From a virus: DNA of 38,600 bases. Both the position numbers and the translations under genes were made by a program. Each line of letters opens with the position of its first letter. Position 1 is the first letter of the stretch. Below are positions 8,953-17,277 of the stretch, one piece after another. The notes below the pieces were generated by a model, which saw only the letters and a list, made by a program, of their open reading frames with translations, searched no databases and had not been told where the DNA came from. The stretch is taken from the IMG/VR virus record IMGVR_UViG_3300032676_001573, positions 1 to 38,600 of that record. The stretch is one strand, 5' to 3'.

Positions 8953-10235
8953 TTTTTATTTTTATTTTTAAATTCTGATTCCCATATAGAAATCACTTTA
9001 TATCCTAATTTTTCTAAATTTTCTTTTTTATTTATTGTATTATTATACAATTCTCCGAATGTCTTTTTACAAACTTGGTTATAATCATTTTCATTATATT
9101 TATTTAAATTACCATGCCAGTAATCACCATTAAATTCATAAATTATATTATTTTTATAATCAATCCCATCAACAATATATTTATCTACTTTTATTTGTCT
9201 ATTTTCTTTTGGAATAGAAAGTAAATCTAACCATTCATTTTCTGTAGTGTAAAAAGTTCTTGAACATTTTTTACACCCTGAATTTTTATGTAAATGATAT
9301 GACGCATTTGTTGTAAAATATCCATGTATTTTACAACCTAAAGTAATTTTATCATAAATACCATTATATACTAATTTATCATAAATAAAACTATCTCCAT
9401 ATTTTTTTATTGATAAATCAATAAAATCTTGTTTAGAGTGTAAATTTTTACATTTTTTACAACCATAACCATTAATATGATTAATTGCTCTTTGTTTAAA
9501 GTTTCCGTGTATTTTACAATTTATTTCAACTAAATCTTCATAATTTAATAATGTTTTTATATTATCATATGAATATTTATCATTGTGTATTTGTTTACTT
9601 TTTAAAAGAAAATTTTCTAATCCTTTTCTTAAATTATTATGATAGCACAATTTACACCCGCAGCCTTGTAAATGGCAGGTAGGTGTCATTTCAAAAATAC
9701 CATGTTCTTTACATATTATAGGAACTTTTATATTTGCTTTTACAAAATTAACTAAAGAATAATCATACATATTACTATGTAATAGATTTGCTTTCTCAAT
9801 AAAAACATCATTATTTAAAAAACTTTTACCTATACTATTACATTTAGGACACCCGCCTGTTATAGAATCTAAATGTTTTTCTGGAGTTTGTAAAAACTCT
9901 TCATTATGTTTTTTACAAGTAATAATTATTTTACTTTTCTTTTTAATATAAATTACTTTTGAATAATCATATTTATCTCCATGTTTAGATACAAATCTAT
10001 TTATTAATTCATTTATATCTAATTTACGATTAACACTATTTTTAATTAAAGAACATTTTGGGCATCCACATTTATAATGAGATGCTGCATTTTGTTCAAA
10101 ATCACCATGTTCTTTACAAGTAATAATTAATTTATTCTTATTACCTGTATAGATAGTTTTTGAATATTCATAACTATTATTATGAATAAACCTAACTTTT
10201 TCTATGTATTCTTCTTGTGTTAATTTTTTTGACAT
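8943..10235 (-). CDS. Homing endonuclease, Vsr/EDxHD type with five zinc-binding repeats
   Basis: This is a selfish DNA endonuclease. About residues 1-330 hold five tandem units, each with C-x2-H followed about 20 residues later by C-x2-C (for example CKEHGDFEQ with CGCPKC, and CKIHGNFKQ with GCKKC). These are DUF723-type zinc-binding repeats likely to read DNA. The C-terminal nuclease has YEFNGDYWHGN and, after a helical segment, YKVISIWESEFKNK, the Vsr-like fold of EDxHD homing endonucleases. All five zinc units look intact and the Glu-Asp-His residues are present, so it is probably active. It is inserted immediately upstream of the gp15-like gene (10-bp overlap). Confidence 0.85.
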   Translation of the reverse strand: MSKKLTQEEYIEKVRFIHNNSYEYSKTIYTGNKNKLIITCKEHGDFEQNAASHYKCGCPKCSLIKNSVNRKLDINELINRFVSKHGDKYDYSKVIYIKKKSKIIITCKKHNEEFLQTPEKHLDSITGGCPKCNSIGKSFLNNDVFIEKANLLHSNMYDYSLVNFVKANIKVPIICKEHGIFEMTPTCHLQGCGCKLCYHNNLRKGLENFLLKSKQIHNDKYSYDNIKTLLNYEDLVEINCKIHGNFKQRAINHINGYGCKKCKNLHSKQDFIDLSIKKYGDSFIYDKLVYNGIYDKITLGCKIHGYFTTNASYHLHKNSGCKKCSRTFYTTENEWLDLLSIPKENRQIKVDKYIVDGIDYKNNIIYEFNGDYWHGNLNKYNENDYNQVCKKTFGELYNNTINKKENLEKLGYKVISIWESEFKNKNKKCQ

Positions 10236-10271
10236 TTTAGTTATATATTAAAATGATGTTTTCCTCTTGTA

Positions 10272-10317
10272 TTTTTTACATGTGAAAAATGTATTTTTTA
10301 AACTTTTACATGTAAAA
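10272..10317. promoter_or_regulatory. Paired ACATGT palindromes, operator candidate
   Basis: TTTTTTACATGTGAAAAA (10272-10289) and the perfect palindrome TTTTACATGTAAAA (10304-10317) have centres 30 bp apart, about three helical turns. They lie in the spacer between the divergent homing endonuclease (minus) and zincin (plus) genes. Spacing and symmetry fit a dimeric repressor pair, but no cognate protein is identified. Confidence 0.45.
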
Positions 10318-10363
10318 ATATATAATTTAAAATAAAGATACTTTCCTTAAAAATATATAATAT

Positions 10364-11329
10364 ATGGACAATTTAAAAAAATATCAAGAATTTAGTAAAA
10401 GTGAAGAAAAAATATATGAATTTGCTTTAAAAAAGCATATGAATATTATTAGACAAAAAATAGAAAATAATATTAATTTAGGAATGAACAAATTCCATTT
10501 TGATTTTGATTTTAGAAACAAAAATGATTTTAAAGAATTTGATCCATTTGGTGTTATATTTGATATAATTATAGATTATAAAGATAATAATAAGAAGAAA
10601 TATTATGCTTATGTACAAGAAGACATAATTAAAAAAAATAATTTTAAAAATTTTGACATTAAAATAGAAATAATTGACATTAAAATAGATTATTATCAAT
10701 TATTTTCTATAATTGTTCATGAATTAAAACATATATATGACTTATATCATAATAATAATCTTGAATCTTTCGATAAAGTTTTACATACAAATGGATTAAT
10801 AAACTTTTATAAAAAAAATTATTGGATACATGATTTTATGCAATTAAATTACTTAGCATTAGATCATGAAGTAGATGCAAGAATTAGAATGTTGTATGAT
10901 AAATTATATTATCTAAGAACCTTTGATAAATCTATGATTCAAGATGAATTCAAAAAAAATTATTTATATAAATCAGCAATGATGCTTATTAATTTTGATT
11001 CAAATAATATTCTAACAAAAGTTGAATTTAATGAATTGTTAGAATTTACAAATTTATTTATAGAAAATATATTAAAGAAAAAATATGTTATAAAAACATT
11101 TAATGAATTAAAAAATTTTTATAAAGAAATAAAAATAAATTTCGAAAAAATTGGGAATAAATTTTTATTAAATTCTAATGAAATTATAGATAAATTTATA
11201 AGAGACAATAAACCTTATTCTGAAAGTCATTACCTAACTATAGGTTATGAATATAATAATGATGAATTTAATAATGATATTTATGTATATCATGAATTAT
11301 TAGAAATATACAATTATATTAAATTTTAA
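10364..11329 (+). CDS. Zincin metallopeptidase with capsid-targeting-like N-terminus
   Basis: A probable zinc protease. HELKHIYD at residues 119-126 is an HExxH site, and a downstream HEVDAR (residues 168-173) supplies a likely third ligand (Glu169). The gene at 26670 has the same arrangement. The N-terminus MDNLKKYQEFSKSEE closely resembles the T4 capsid-targeting peptide (KTYQEF), suggesting packaging into the head. The remainder is very Lys/Asn/Ile-rich and helical. TATATA at 10354-10359 ends 4 nt before the ATG, and the ACATGT pair lies upstream. The clamp loader gene follows after 30 nt. Substrate unknown; an injected host-directed protease is a hypothesis. Confidence 0.7.
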   Translation: MDNLKKYQEFSKSEEKIYEFALKKHMNIIRQKIENNINLGMNKFHFDFDFRNKNDFKEFDPFGVIFDIIIDYKDNNKKKYYAYVQEDIIKKNNFKNFDIKIEIIDIKIDYYQLFSIIVHELKHIYDLYHNNNLESFDKVLHTNGLINFYKKNYWIHDFMQLNYLALDHEVDARIRMLYDKLYYLRTFDKSMIQDEFKKNYLYKSAMMLINFDSNNILTKVEFNELLEFTNLFIENILKKKYVIKTFNELKNFYKEIKINFEKIGNKFLLNSNEIIDKFIRDNKPYSESHYLTIGYEYNNDEFNNDIYVYHELLEIYNYIKF

Positions 11330-11359
11330 CTTTTTCCTTAAAAAATAATATAATTTTAT

Positions 11360-12337
11360 ATGAAACAATTACTACTAAACGAAAGATGGAGACCTAAAAA
11401 ATTAGAAGATTTGGTTATCCTACCAAGAATCCAAAAGTTTTTTCCGAATGGAGAAATAACCGCTAATTATGTATTTTATGGAACACCTGGAACAGGTAAA
11501 ACTTCCTTAGCAAGAATTTTAATTGGTAAATATTCAAAAGATAAACCTTATTTAGAATTAAATAATTCTTACTATTCTTCAATTGATGATTTAAGAACTA
11601 AAGTTGATGATTTTTGTTCTAAAGTATATACAGGAATAGACTTAGATTCCGAAATAACAAAAGATGATATAAAATATGTATTTTTAGATGAGTTTGAAAG
11701 ATCTTCAATTCAATATCAAGATGCATTAAAAGTTTATATTGAAGATTTCTCTAATAAGAATGTTAGATTTATTTTTAATACAAATAATATAAACAAAGTA
11801 TCTGATGGTATTAAGTCAAGAATGACTTGTATTAATTTTAATACAATAAATGGAGAAGAAGAAAAGTTCTTAAAAAATTCTTTGTATAAAAGAATAATGA
11901 ATGAAATATGTGTTAAAGAAGAAATAGAAATTAATAAAGAAAATTTAGTAAAGTTAATTAACAGAAATTTTCCTGATTTTAGATCTATAATAAATGCTTT
12001 ACAACAGTTTAAATTAACAGGTGAAGTAACAAGTAATAATTCAGTTAATGCTAAATTAAAAACAGATTTATATAATGTTGTATTTAGTGATATGAATTAT
12101 GAAAAGATATATAATTTTATGATGGATAATTTTGGTCAAGATAATATTGATGAAATGTTCCAATTATTTAGTCGTGATTTTATAAATTGGGTTTTCAATG
12201 AAAAAAGAGAACATATGGATAAATTATTTGAAGTTAATTATATTATTTCAGAATATCATAAATTATTAGATACTAATACAGATCCTGTAGTTGTTGGAAT
12301 GACTTTGATTGGGAAATTAAAAGATTTGTTTAAATAA
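11360..12337 (+). CDS. 44: Sliding-clamp loader large subunit, T4 gp44-like AAA+ ATPase
   Basis: It loads the phage sliding clamp onto primer-template DNA in replication and, in T4, supports late transcription. It begins with NERWRPKKLEDLV, the RFC/gp44 opening. Walker A is GTPGTGKT (41-48), Walker B VFLDEFE (about 107-113), sensor 1 FNTNN (139-143) and an SRM arginine-finger motif (153-155). Length is 325 residues against 319 in T4. The gp62 and gp45 partners are not in the window. Upstream, CTTTTTCCTTAAAAAATAAT resembles a segment before the zincin gene and may be a shared non-late control element. Confidence 0.9.
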   Translation: MKQLLLNERWRPKKLEDLVILPRIQKFFPNGEITANYVFYGTPGTGKTSLARILIGKYSKDKPYLELNNSYYSSIDDLRTKVDDFCSKVYTGIDLDSEITKDDIKYVFLDEFERSSIQYQDALKVYIEDFSNKNVRFIFNTNNINKVSDGIKSRMTCINFNTINGEEEKFLKNSLYKRIMNEICVKEEIEINKENLVKLINRNFPDFRSIINALQQFKLTGEVTSNNSVNAKLKTDLYNVVFSDMNYEKIYNFMMDNFGQDNIDEMFQLFSRDFINWVFNEKREHMDKLFEVNYIISEYHKLLDTNTDPVVVGMTLIGKLKDLFK

Positions 12338-12364
12338 AAGAATATATATTTTAATATATATTTT

Positions 12365-12757
12365 ATGTTTGACTTTAAAGATTTTTATATACTATACGAT
12401 GGACATCCTAAATATAATTCTTCTGAAACAGAAGAAGATGATATAATGCAAATGATTATTCAAAAATATGAAGTAATTATTTTTACTAATCAAGGAGAAG
12501 TTTATGGGGAGCCAGATTTAGGTGCTAATTTAGAATCTTTAATTTTTGAAACTAAAGTAAGTGCGGAATATGTTCAAAAAGTAATAAATGATCAGATAAT
12601 TCAATATATACCTGAAATATCAGGAGTAAACTACGAAATAAATTGTTTATTTACAAAAGATCCTTTTAATTATCAAGATATACTTTATGTTAATTTTAAA
12701 ATAGGTAAATATGATGTATATGCGCAATTAGGAGTTTATAATCAGGTTCTTAATTAA
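12365..12757 (+). CDS. 25: Baseplate wedge protein gp25 (gp25/GpW lysozyme-like family)
   Basis: A baseplate wedge component that nucleates sheath assembly in contractile tails. It is 130 residues against 132 in T4. It contains the family core IMQMIIQ...IIFTNQGEVYGEPDLGANLESLIFE in pieces: IIFTNQGEVYGEPDLG, then LESLIFE, and a C-terminal strand pair with DILYVNFKIGKYDVY. TATATA at 12355-12360 ends 4 nt before the ATG. It ends overlapping the convergent hydrolase gene by 8 bp, so no terminator is seen between them. Confidence 0.85.
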   Translation: MFDFKDFYILYDGHPKYNSSETEEDDIMQMIIQKYEVIIFTNQGEVYGEPDLGANLESLIFETKVSAEYVQKVINDQIIQYIPEISGVNYEINCLFTKDPFNYQDILYVNFKIGKYDVYAQLGVYNQVLN

Positions 12758-13358
12758 AATAACAATAAGTACCACTATAAATAAATTTGTGTTGTATAGT
12801 TATATCTAACCCAAATGTTTCCATAGAAACTTCTATATCTTTTAAACAATGTTCTATAGCACCACCTACTAAAATAATTTTTCTTCCTTTTAATTTATTA
12901 AATAGATTTATCATTTTTTTAGTTAAATGAAACCACATATGTTTATGGTTTACAAAAATTATTTTAGTTCCGTGTTTAGTATCAAACATATCACCAACTT
13001 TTAACAAATTATTTTTTTGTTTTTCAACAATAGTTCTATAAACTTCATTAGTTAAATAAGGTTTATAATAAACTAAATGGTGTTCATTATGATAACGTTT
13101 TTCTATTATATCAACTTCATTAAAGTTATATAATTCATCAAAAATAGGTTTTATAGGATTATCAGAAAACATAAAATCTGTTCCTGGCTTATCAAAAATA
13201 TGATTATCGTATATTTGATAAACTTCTGTAAATTCCGCAGAATATTTTTTTAATTCTTCTAAATAAATATCATTAAAGTATTTCTTGAAAGATTTTTGAA
13301 CATCTACAATAACTAATACTTTATCCTCAAATTCTTCAAATATTTTTAAATATTTCAT
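12750..13358 (-). CDS. Isochorismatase-like cysteine hydrolase with capsid-targeting-like N-terminus
   Basis: The start is taken at MKYLKIFEEF (13358), because that ATG has the TATATA box 4 nt upstream (13363-13368) and gives the shared N-terminal signature. A longer frame from 13385 would begin inside the upstream terminator. The fold is shown by VLVIVDVQKSF (catalytic Asp19), a middle KIIFVNHKH strand and ILVGGAIEHCLKDIEVS with the nucleophile Cys in the usual isochorismatase/nicotinamidase position. Members hydrolyse isochorismate, nicotinamide or related amides; the substrate here cannot be told. The N-terminus resembles T4 internal-protein targeting peptides, so virion packaging is possible. 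Confidence 0.7.
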   Translation of the reverse strand: MKYLKIFEEFEDKVLVIVDVQKSFKKYFNDIYLEELKKYSAEFTEVYQIYDNHIFDKPGTDFMFSDNPIKPIFDELYNFNEVDIIEKRYHNEHHLVYYKPYLTNEVYRTIVEKQKNNLLKVGDMFDTKHGTKIIFVNHKHMWFHLTKKMINLFNKLKGRKIILVGGAIEHCLKDIEVSMETFGLDITIQHKFIYSGTYCYFN

Positions 13359-13374
13359 AAAGTATATATTAAAT

Positions 13375-13403
13375 AAAAAAACCACCGATTAGGTGGTTTT
13401 TTT
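13375..13403 (-). terminator. Intrinsic terminator
   Basis: The stem ACCACC/GGTGGT is extended by A/T pairs, with a 5-nt loop (GATTA). It lies just downstream of the minus-strand gene 13420-13902 and directly upstream of the hydrolase promoter box, so it insulates the two. Confidence 0.8.
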
Positions 13404-13419
13404 ATTTTGGTTTTTATTT

Positions 13420-13902
13420 TTAAACTTGTTCTTGAGTTTGAGTTTGTTCTTCTGGTAAATTTTCTTCTGTACTTTCATATTCTTCTGTAGGAGATGATTG
13501 TTCTTGAGCTTGAGGAGCTTCTTGTGGAGTCTCAGTTGGAGTTTCTACAGGTGCTTCTTGAGATTGTCCTTCGTGAGATGCAGGTTTTCCACTACCAAAG
13601 AAATCATTTGGGTTTAACTTCTCAATATCTAAATTCATTTTAATAACTTTATTAACTAACATTTCAGCAAGGTCTTTATCACTGTAAGTTTTACGAACTT
13701 TAATGCCTAAATTAGTTTCTGCTTTTTTAATAAAACCATTAATAAGGGATTGAGGGATCTCAGTAGTTGTTCTAACTTCATATATATCATCAATTATTTC
13801 AACACTTTCATTAATCACTTGTAAAGTTTTTTCTTCTTTAACAGGAACTTCTTGTGCCTTTTTTAATTTTACATGATTTTCATATTGTTTTATGTATTTC
13901 AT
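13420..13902 (-). CDS. Protein with capsid-targeting-like N-terminus and acidic Pro/Gln/Glu tail, 160 aa
   Basis: It begins MKYIKQYENHVKLKKAQE, matching the shared N-terminal signature. The middle (about residues 35-100) is a helical domain with TYSDKDLAEMLVNKVIK. The last 55 residues are low-complexity Pro/Gln/Glu/Thr (repeated ETPTE, QEAP, QTQEQ). Acidic tails with such N-termini occur in prohead core or internal proteins of T4-like phages, so a scaffold-core or packaged-protein role is possible, but no family is recognised. An AATATATAAT box lies about 30 nt upstream. Confidence 0.6.
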   Translation of the reverse strand: MKYIKQYENHVKLKKAQEVPVKEEKTLQVINESVEIIDDIYEVRTTTEIPQSLINGFIKKAETNLGIKVRKTYSDKDLAEMLVNKVIKMNLDIEKLNPNDFFGSGKPASHEGQSQEAPVETPTETPQEAPQAQEQSSPTEEYESTEENLPEEQTQTQEQV

Positions 13903-13961
13903 AAATTTAATTTTAATTTTAATTATATATTATTAATCAAAAGTCATTTTTTATTAATTTT

Positions 13962-14579
13962 TTATAATTTTATTTTCCAATAAGTTCCAACTCCATAATT
14001 AATTTTACCATCTAATCCTTCACTTACTTTTACTTGGAAAATTTGATCTTTATTTGTCTTTAAAATAAGCCCAACTTCCGCTGAATTTATTAATGAACTT
14101 CTATTTCCATTAAGACCACCCCCTATATATAGTTGATTTTTAGCAGCAGGTATTATAGTATTGGTTACAACTATTCTTTTATATGGTATTTTTAAATTAG
14201 TAATTAAAGAAGTACCTGTTAATTTATTTTGAGATATAGTATCTATTGCTGTTACTGTTCCTACTGAATCTATTTTATATATAGCTTTATATATATTTTG
14301 AGTAAAATAATCATTTCCTAAGTTATTATATTGTTTTAATAAATCAGGATAATTTGTATCAGGAATATATTTTGGTATAGTATCCCAATGTTGGGTTGGA
14401 TTAGATTTTACAAATTCAATTTTTCCAGGAGTAGTATCATGAATTTTAATAGTATCATGTATTACTAATGTGTCTGATTTTACTTGAGGGAATGGGGAAT
14501 GGCAACCACAACTATTAAATCTCATTAATAATAAAATAATAAGTAGGGTTCCGATAATTGGAATAAATAATTTATTCAT
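13962..14579 (-). CDS. Membrane-anchored protein with periplasmic domain (DUF6808-like, spanin possible)
   Basis: The start is taken at MNKLFIPIIG (14579), which puts one transmembrane helix (residues about 4-20) at the N-terminus. The frame is also open to 14627, but that start lacks an upstream box. After the helix come Cys residues (SCGCHS), a Thr/Asp-rich stretch (SDTLVIHDTIKIHDTT) and a beta-rich C-terminal part (QLYIGGGLNGN, GVGTYWKIKL). This layout recalls small membrane proteins of Bacteroidetes phages assigned to DUF6808, some next to lysis genes. No lysozyme or holin is seen nearby, so a spanin role is speculative. A TTTTATATATAAAAA box lies 17 nt upstream. Confidence 0.5.
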   Translation of the reverse strand: MNKLFIPIIGTLLIILLLMRFNSCGCHSPFPQVKSDTLVIHDTIKIHDTTPGKIEFVKSNPTQHWDTIPKYIPDTNYPDLLKQYNNLGNDYFTQNIYKAIYKIDSVGTVTAIDTISQNKLTGTSLITNLKIPYKRIVVTNTIIPAAKNQLYIGGGLNGNRSSLINSAEVGLILKTNKDQIFQVKVSEGLDGKINYGVGTYWKIKL

Positions 14580-14636
14580 AGAAACTTTTTTATTTTTATA
14601 TATAAAAAAAATACTTTGTTTTAACAAATATTTTTC

Positions 14637-15641
14637 TTATATTTTATTAGTAAAAGTATAATTATTTATTTGCTTTCTATCCCCATTAATTATTCTGCGT
14701 ATAATCTTAATGTCTATATTAAGAATCTCTGATGCATCATAAACATTATTAAAAGTTTGAATAATATTATTATTTAAATCTAATTGAGATACTTTTTTTG
14801 ATATTTTTCTTCTATCCCATTTTCCTACTTTATATTCTTTTAATGTAGAGAAAAATATATACTTTCTTTCTAATCTTAAATTTTCAGAATCTTTATACAT
14901 TGAATCATATATAATTTTTAAATCTTTAAATGAATAATATAAAATAGAACATAAACCATTTATATCAGAATTATTAATTTTTATACTTAATTTAGTATCA
15001 CTTAATCCATATTCTAAAAATACTTTTTTTATTTTATTTATTATTAAAGTAGAACCTACTAAATCAAATCTTAATCTACCTTCTTTATTATTATTTTCTT
15101 TAGAAATAGAACCATCGCCATCAAATAAACCTCTTAAAAAATGCCAAAATAAATCTGAATTTATTTCAGGTAAATCACAAGTAAAAGATTTATTATTAGT
15201 AATTCCTAAATTATTTAAATGTTTAACTATTAATTTAGAACAAATATGTAATGTATATCGAGTATATGTTTTATTAGTTCTTTTATCAAATGTTTCTACT
15301 TTACATATTTTATGCTCTGATTCAATCTTTTCTTTAAATAATTCAACTAAATCTAAATCTTTTGATATAAAACTGAAACCATATCCTGTATTATCTATAC
15401 TACCATCAGAAAGTATTAGACCTATTAAATAGGCTTTTTCTTTTGTATCTATTTTTTCAAAAAAATTTTCATTTAATGCTCTTTTTCTATTTGATCTAAT
15501 CTCAATATTATTTTTTAATAAAATTTTCTTTACCTGAGTAGTTCTAGTTGGTGTTCCATATATTTTTGATATTTCTACCAAATTTTTACCTGATTTATAT
15601 AATTCTAAAACATGCTCTTCATTAAATTTTTGTAATTTCAT
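14637..15641 (-). CDS. LAGLIDADG homing endonuclease (free-standing)
   Basis: Residues about 5-45 form a helix-turn-helix (NLVEISKIYGTPTRTTQVKK). Two LAGLIDADG helices follow: YLIGLILSDG (71-80) and FLRGLFDGDG (168-177), both with the catalytic acidic residue. A C-terminal NUMOD1-like DNA-reading helix pair (VYDASEILNIDIKIIRRIIN) ends the protein. It is 334 residues with no intein splicing blocks, so it is a free-standing mobile endonuclease rather than part of an intein. A TTTTTTAATATATAAAATT box lies 12 nt before the ATG. Its 3' end almost abuts the membrane-protein gene. Confidence 0.88.
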   Translation of the reverse strand: MKLQKFNEEHVLELYKSGKNLVEISKIYGTPTRTTQVKKILLKNNIEIRSNRKRALNENFFEKIDTKEKAYLIGLILSDGSIDNTGYGFSFISKDLDLVELFKEKIESEHKICKVETFDKRTNKTYTRYTLHICSKLIVKHLNNLGITNNKSFTCDLPEINSDLFWHFLRGLFDGDGSISKENNNKEGRLRFDLVGSTLIINKIKKVFLEYGLSDTKLSIKINNSDINGLCSILYYSFKDLKIIYDSMYKDSENLRLERKYIFFSTLKEYKVGKWDRRKISKKVSQLDLNNNIIQTFNNVYDASEILNIDIKIIRRIINGDRKQINNYTFTNKI

Positions 15642-15736
15642 ATTTTTTAATTTTATATATTAAAAAATAAAGTTTCCTTTGATTATGAAAAACATATTAA
15701 TAAAAACAATTATTTTTATTTTTGAAAATTTTTATG

Positions 15737-15744
15737 TATATTTG
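15737..15744 (+). promoter_or_regulatory. Bacteroidetes -7-like element (TAnnTTTG)
   Basis: TATATTTG is a full match to the Bacteroidetes housekeeping -7 consensus TAnnTTTG and lies 49 nt before the HAD gene at 15794. A TTTG at 15721 is closer than the usual -33 spacing, so the upstream half is imperfect. If real, this gene is read by unmodified host polymerase, that is, early. Confidence 0.35.
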
Positions 15745-15793
15745 TATAAATTAAATATATAATAATAAATAAAAAAAATAAAAATAATAAAAA

Positions 15794-16297
15794 ATGGAAA
15801 ACTTAGTGAGTTTCGACTTCGACAGTACCCTTATACATACTCCCACTCCTGAAAGTGGGAAAGAACTTTGGGAAAAAGAAACTGGTTCATCTTGGGCTGG
15901 AAGAGGTTGGTGGGGTAATCCTGAATCTTTAAACTTAAATATTTTTTATCCACCAGTTAATCAATGGGTATATAAATTTTATAAACAATATTCAGAAGAT
16001 CCTGATAGTCATTGCTTTTTAGCAACAGGTAGAGTTGAAAAGTTAAGAGGAGCAGTAATAAATGTTTTAAAACTTCATGATATTGAAATAGATTTGTATT
16101 GTAATCCTGGTATGGATACATATTTATTTAAAGCAAGATTATTTACAAACCTAATTGATAGATATAAACCAAAGAAATTCATTTTATTCGATGATAGACA
16201 TGAACATTTAATTAAGTTTGTAAATGAGTGGGCTCCTAAACAAAAAGTTCCTGTAGAAGTAATAGATGTAATAAATAAAAAATATTTATTAAAATGA
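15794..16297 (+). CDS. HAD-family phosphatase, Swiss-Army-Knife RNA-repair-like (HAD_SAK type)
   Basis: Motif I is SFDFDSTLIHTP (nucleophile Asp8, acid Asp10), followed by GRGWWGNPESLN. The Trp-Trp-Gly loop is characteristic of the HAD_SAK family. Motif II/III is FLATGR and FKARLF, and the acidic motif IV is FILFDDRHEH. Length is 167 residues. Related phage proteins are thought to remove or transfer terminal phosphates on nucleic acids, in nucleotide or RNA end repair; the exact substrate is unknown. The preceding spacer holds a Bacteroidetes-like -7 element. An HNH endonuclease and ClpS follow on the same strand. Confidence 0.75.
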   Translation: MENLVSFDFDSTLIHTPTPESGKELWEKETGSSWAGRGWWGNPESLNLNIFYPPVNQWVYKFYKQYSEDPDSHCFLATGRVEKLRGAVINVLKLHDIEIDLYCNPGMDTYLFKARLFTNLIDRYKPKKFILFDDRHEHLIKFVNEWAPKQKVPVEVIDVINKKYLLK

Positions 16298-16338
16298 AAG
16301 AGATGATCACTTTTAATATATAAAAAAAAATAATATTT

Positions 16339-16956
16339 ATGTCAACTTGTAAAGAAAATAAAAAATTATATGATAAAGAATATAGAAAAAGAAATAAAGA
16401 AAAATTAAGAGAACAAAAAAAAGAATGGGTTAAAAATAATCCAGATAAAGTTAAAGAAAGTAGAGTAAGAAATAAAGAATCAAAAAAACTAAGTGATAAA
16501 AAATATTCTATTAGAAATAAAGAAAAGTTAAATGAATATAAAAAAGAATGGGCTAAAAATAATCCTGATAAAGTAAAAGAATCAAATTTTAAATATCATC
16601 AAAATAAAATGATAAATGATAAACTTTATAAATTAAAACATTTAACAAGTAATATTATTAGAGATTCTTTTAAAAGAAAGGGGATTTCAAAAAATTATAG
16701 AAGTGTTTATATATTAGGTTGTACTATAGACTTTTTTAAAAATTATTTAGAAAATAAATTTGAAAGTTGGATGAATTGGGACAATTATGGCAATCCTATT
16801 GATGGTTTAATAGAGCCAAATAAAACATGGGATATAGATCATATAATACCATTATCAAATGCTACAACAGAGGAAGAAATTTTTAAATTAAATCATTATA
16901 CTAATTTACAACCTTTATGTAGTTATCACAATAGATTTATTAAAAAAGATAATTAA
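16339..16956 (+). CDS. HNH homing endonuclease
   Basis: The C-terminal nuclease has WDIDHIIPLSNA, then LNHYTNLQPLCSYHNRFIKK: the DH, N and HN residues of the HNH beta-beta-alpha-metal site are intact. The N-terminal half is a Lys/Arg/Asn-rich helical region with an internal duplication (KKEWVKNNPDKVKES and KKEWAKNNPDKVKES, about 43 residues apart), probably a DNA-binding arm. Length is 205 residues. A CTTTTAATATATAAAA box lies about 20 nt upstream of the ATG. It sits between the HAD and ClpS genes, as an inserted mobile gene would. Confidence 0.85.
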   Translation: MSTCKENKKLYDKEYRKRNKEKLREQKKEWVKNNPDKVKESRVRNKESKKLSDKKYSIRNKEKLNEYKKEWAKNNPDKVKESNFKYHQNKMINDKLYKLKHLTSNIIRDSFKRKGISKNYRSVYILGCTIDFFKNYLENKFESWMNWDNYGNPIDGLIEPNKTWDIDHIIPLSNATTEEEIFKLNHYTNLQPLCSYHNRFIKKDN

Positions 16957-16989
16957 AAAAATTAACAAGAAAAAAATAAAAGAAATAAT

Positions 16990-17274
16990 ATGTCAACAAT
17001 TACAGAAACAAGAACATCAACAAAATTAGATGAGATCTTAAGTCAACCATTTGTGTTAATTTTAAATAATGACGACTATAATAGTTTTGAACACGTAATA
17101 GAGTGTTTAATGAAAGTTTGTAAGCATTCTTATGAACAAGCATCTCAGTGTGCTCATATAGTACATTTTAGAGGTAAATGTGATGTAAAAAGAGGTACTA
17201 AAGAAATAGTAACTAAGATGTATGAACAATTAAAGTCAAAAGGTCTTAGTGTGACAATGGAAGAAAATATCTAA
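16990..17274 (+). CDS. clpS: ClpS-like N-degron adaptor
   Basis: ClpS delivers proteins with bulky N-terminal residues to the ClpAP protease. The 94-residue sequence covers a full ClpS core: FVLILNNDDYNSFEHVIECL (residues 21-40), then CKHSYEQASQCAHIVHFRGKC. The residues that hold the substrate N-terminus in E. coli ClpS (Asn34, Asp35, Asp36, His66) correspond to Asn27, Asp28, Asp29 and His59, so ligand binding should be intact. The wording (EQASQCAHIVHFRGKC) is closest, from memory, to Bacteroidetes chromosomal ClpS, suggesting capture from the host. It lies 33 nt downstream of the HNH gene and ends at a bidirectional terminator. No ClpA or ClpP is in the window. Confidence 0.88.
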   Translation: MSTITETRTSTKLDEILSQPFVLILNNDDYNSFEHVIECLMKVCKHSYEQASQCAHIVHFRGKCDVKRGTKEIVTKMYEQLKSKGLSVTMEENI

Positions 17275-17277
17275 TAA

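Noticed and set aside
13359-13385. Longer start (MVFLFNIYF) for the cysteine hydrolase
   Set aside because: The extra residues run into the upstream terminator, and the inner ATG has the AT box and the shared N-terminal signature.
15642-15793. Possible tRNA or small RNA gene in the AT-rich spacer before the HAD gene
   Set aside because: No cloverleaf or stable hairpin could be traced; only the TAnnTTTG-like element stands out.
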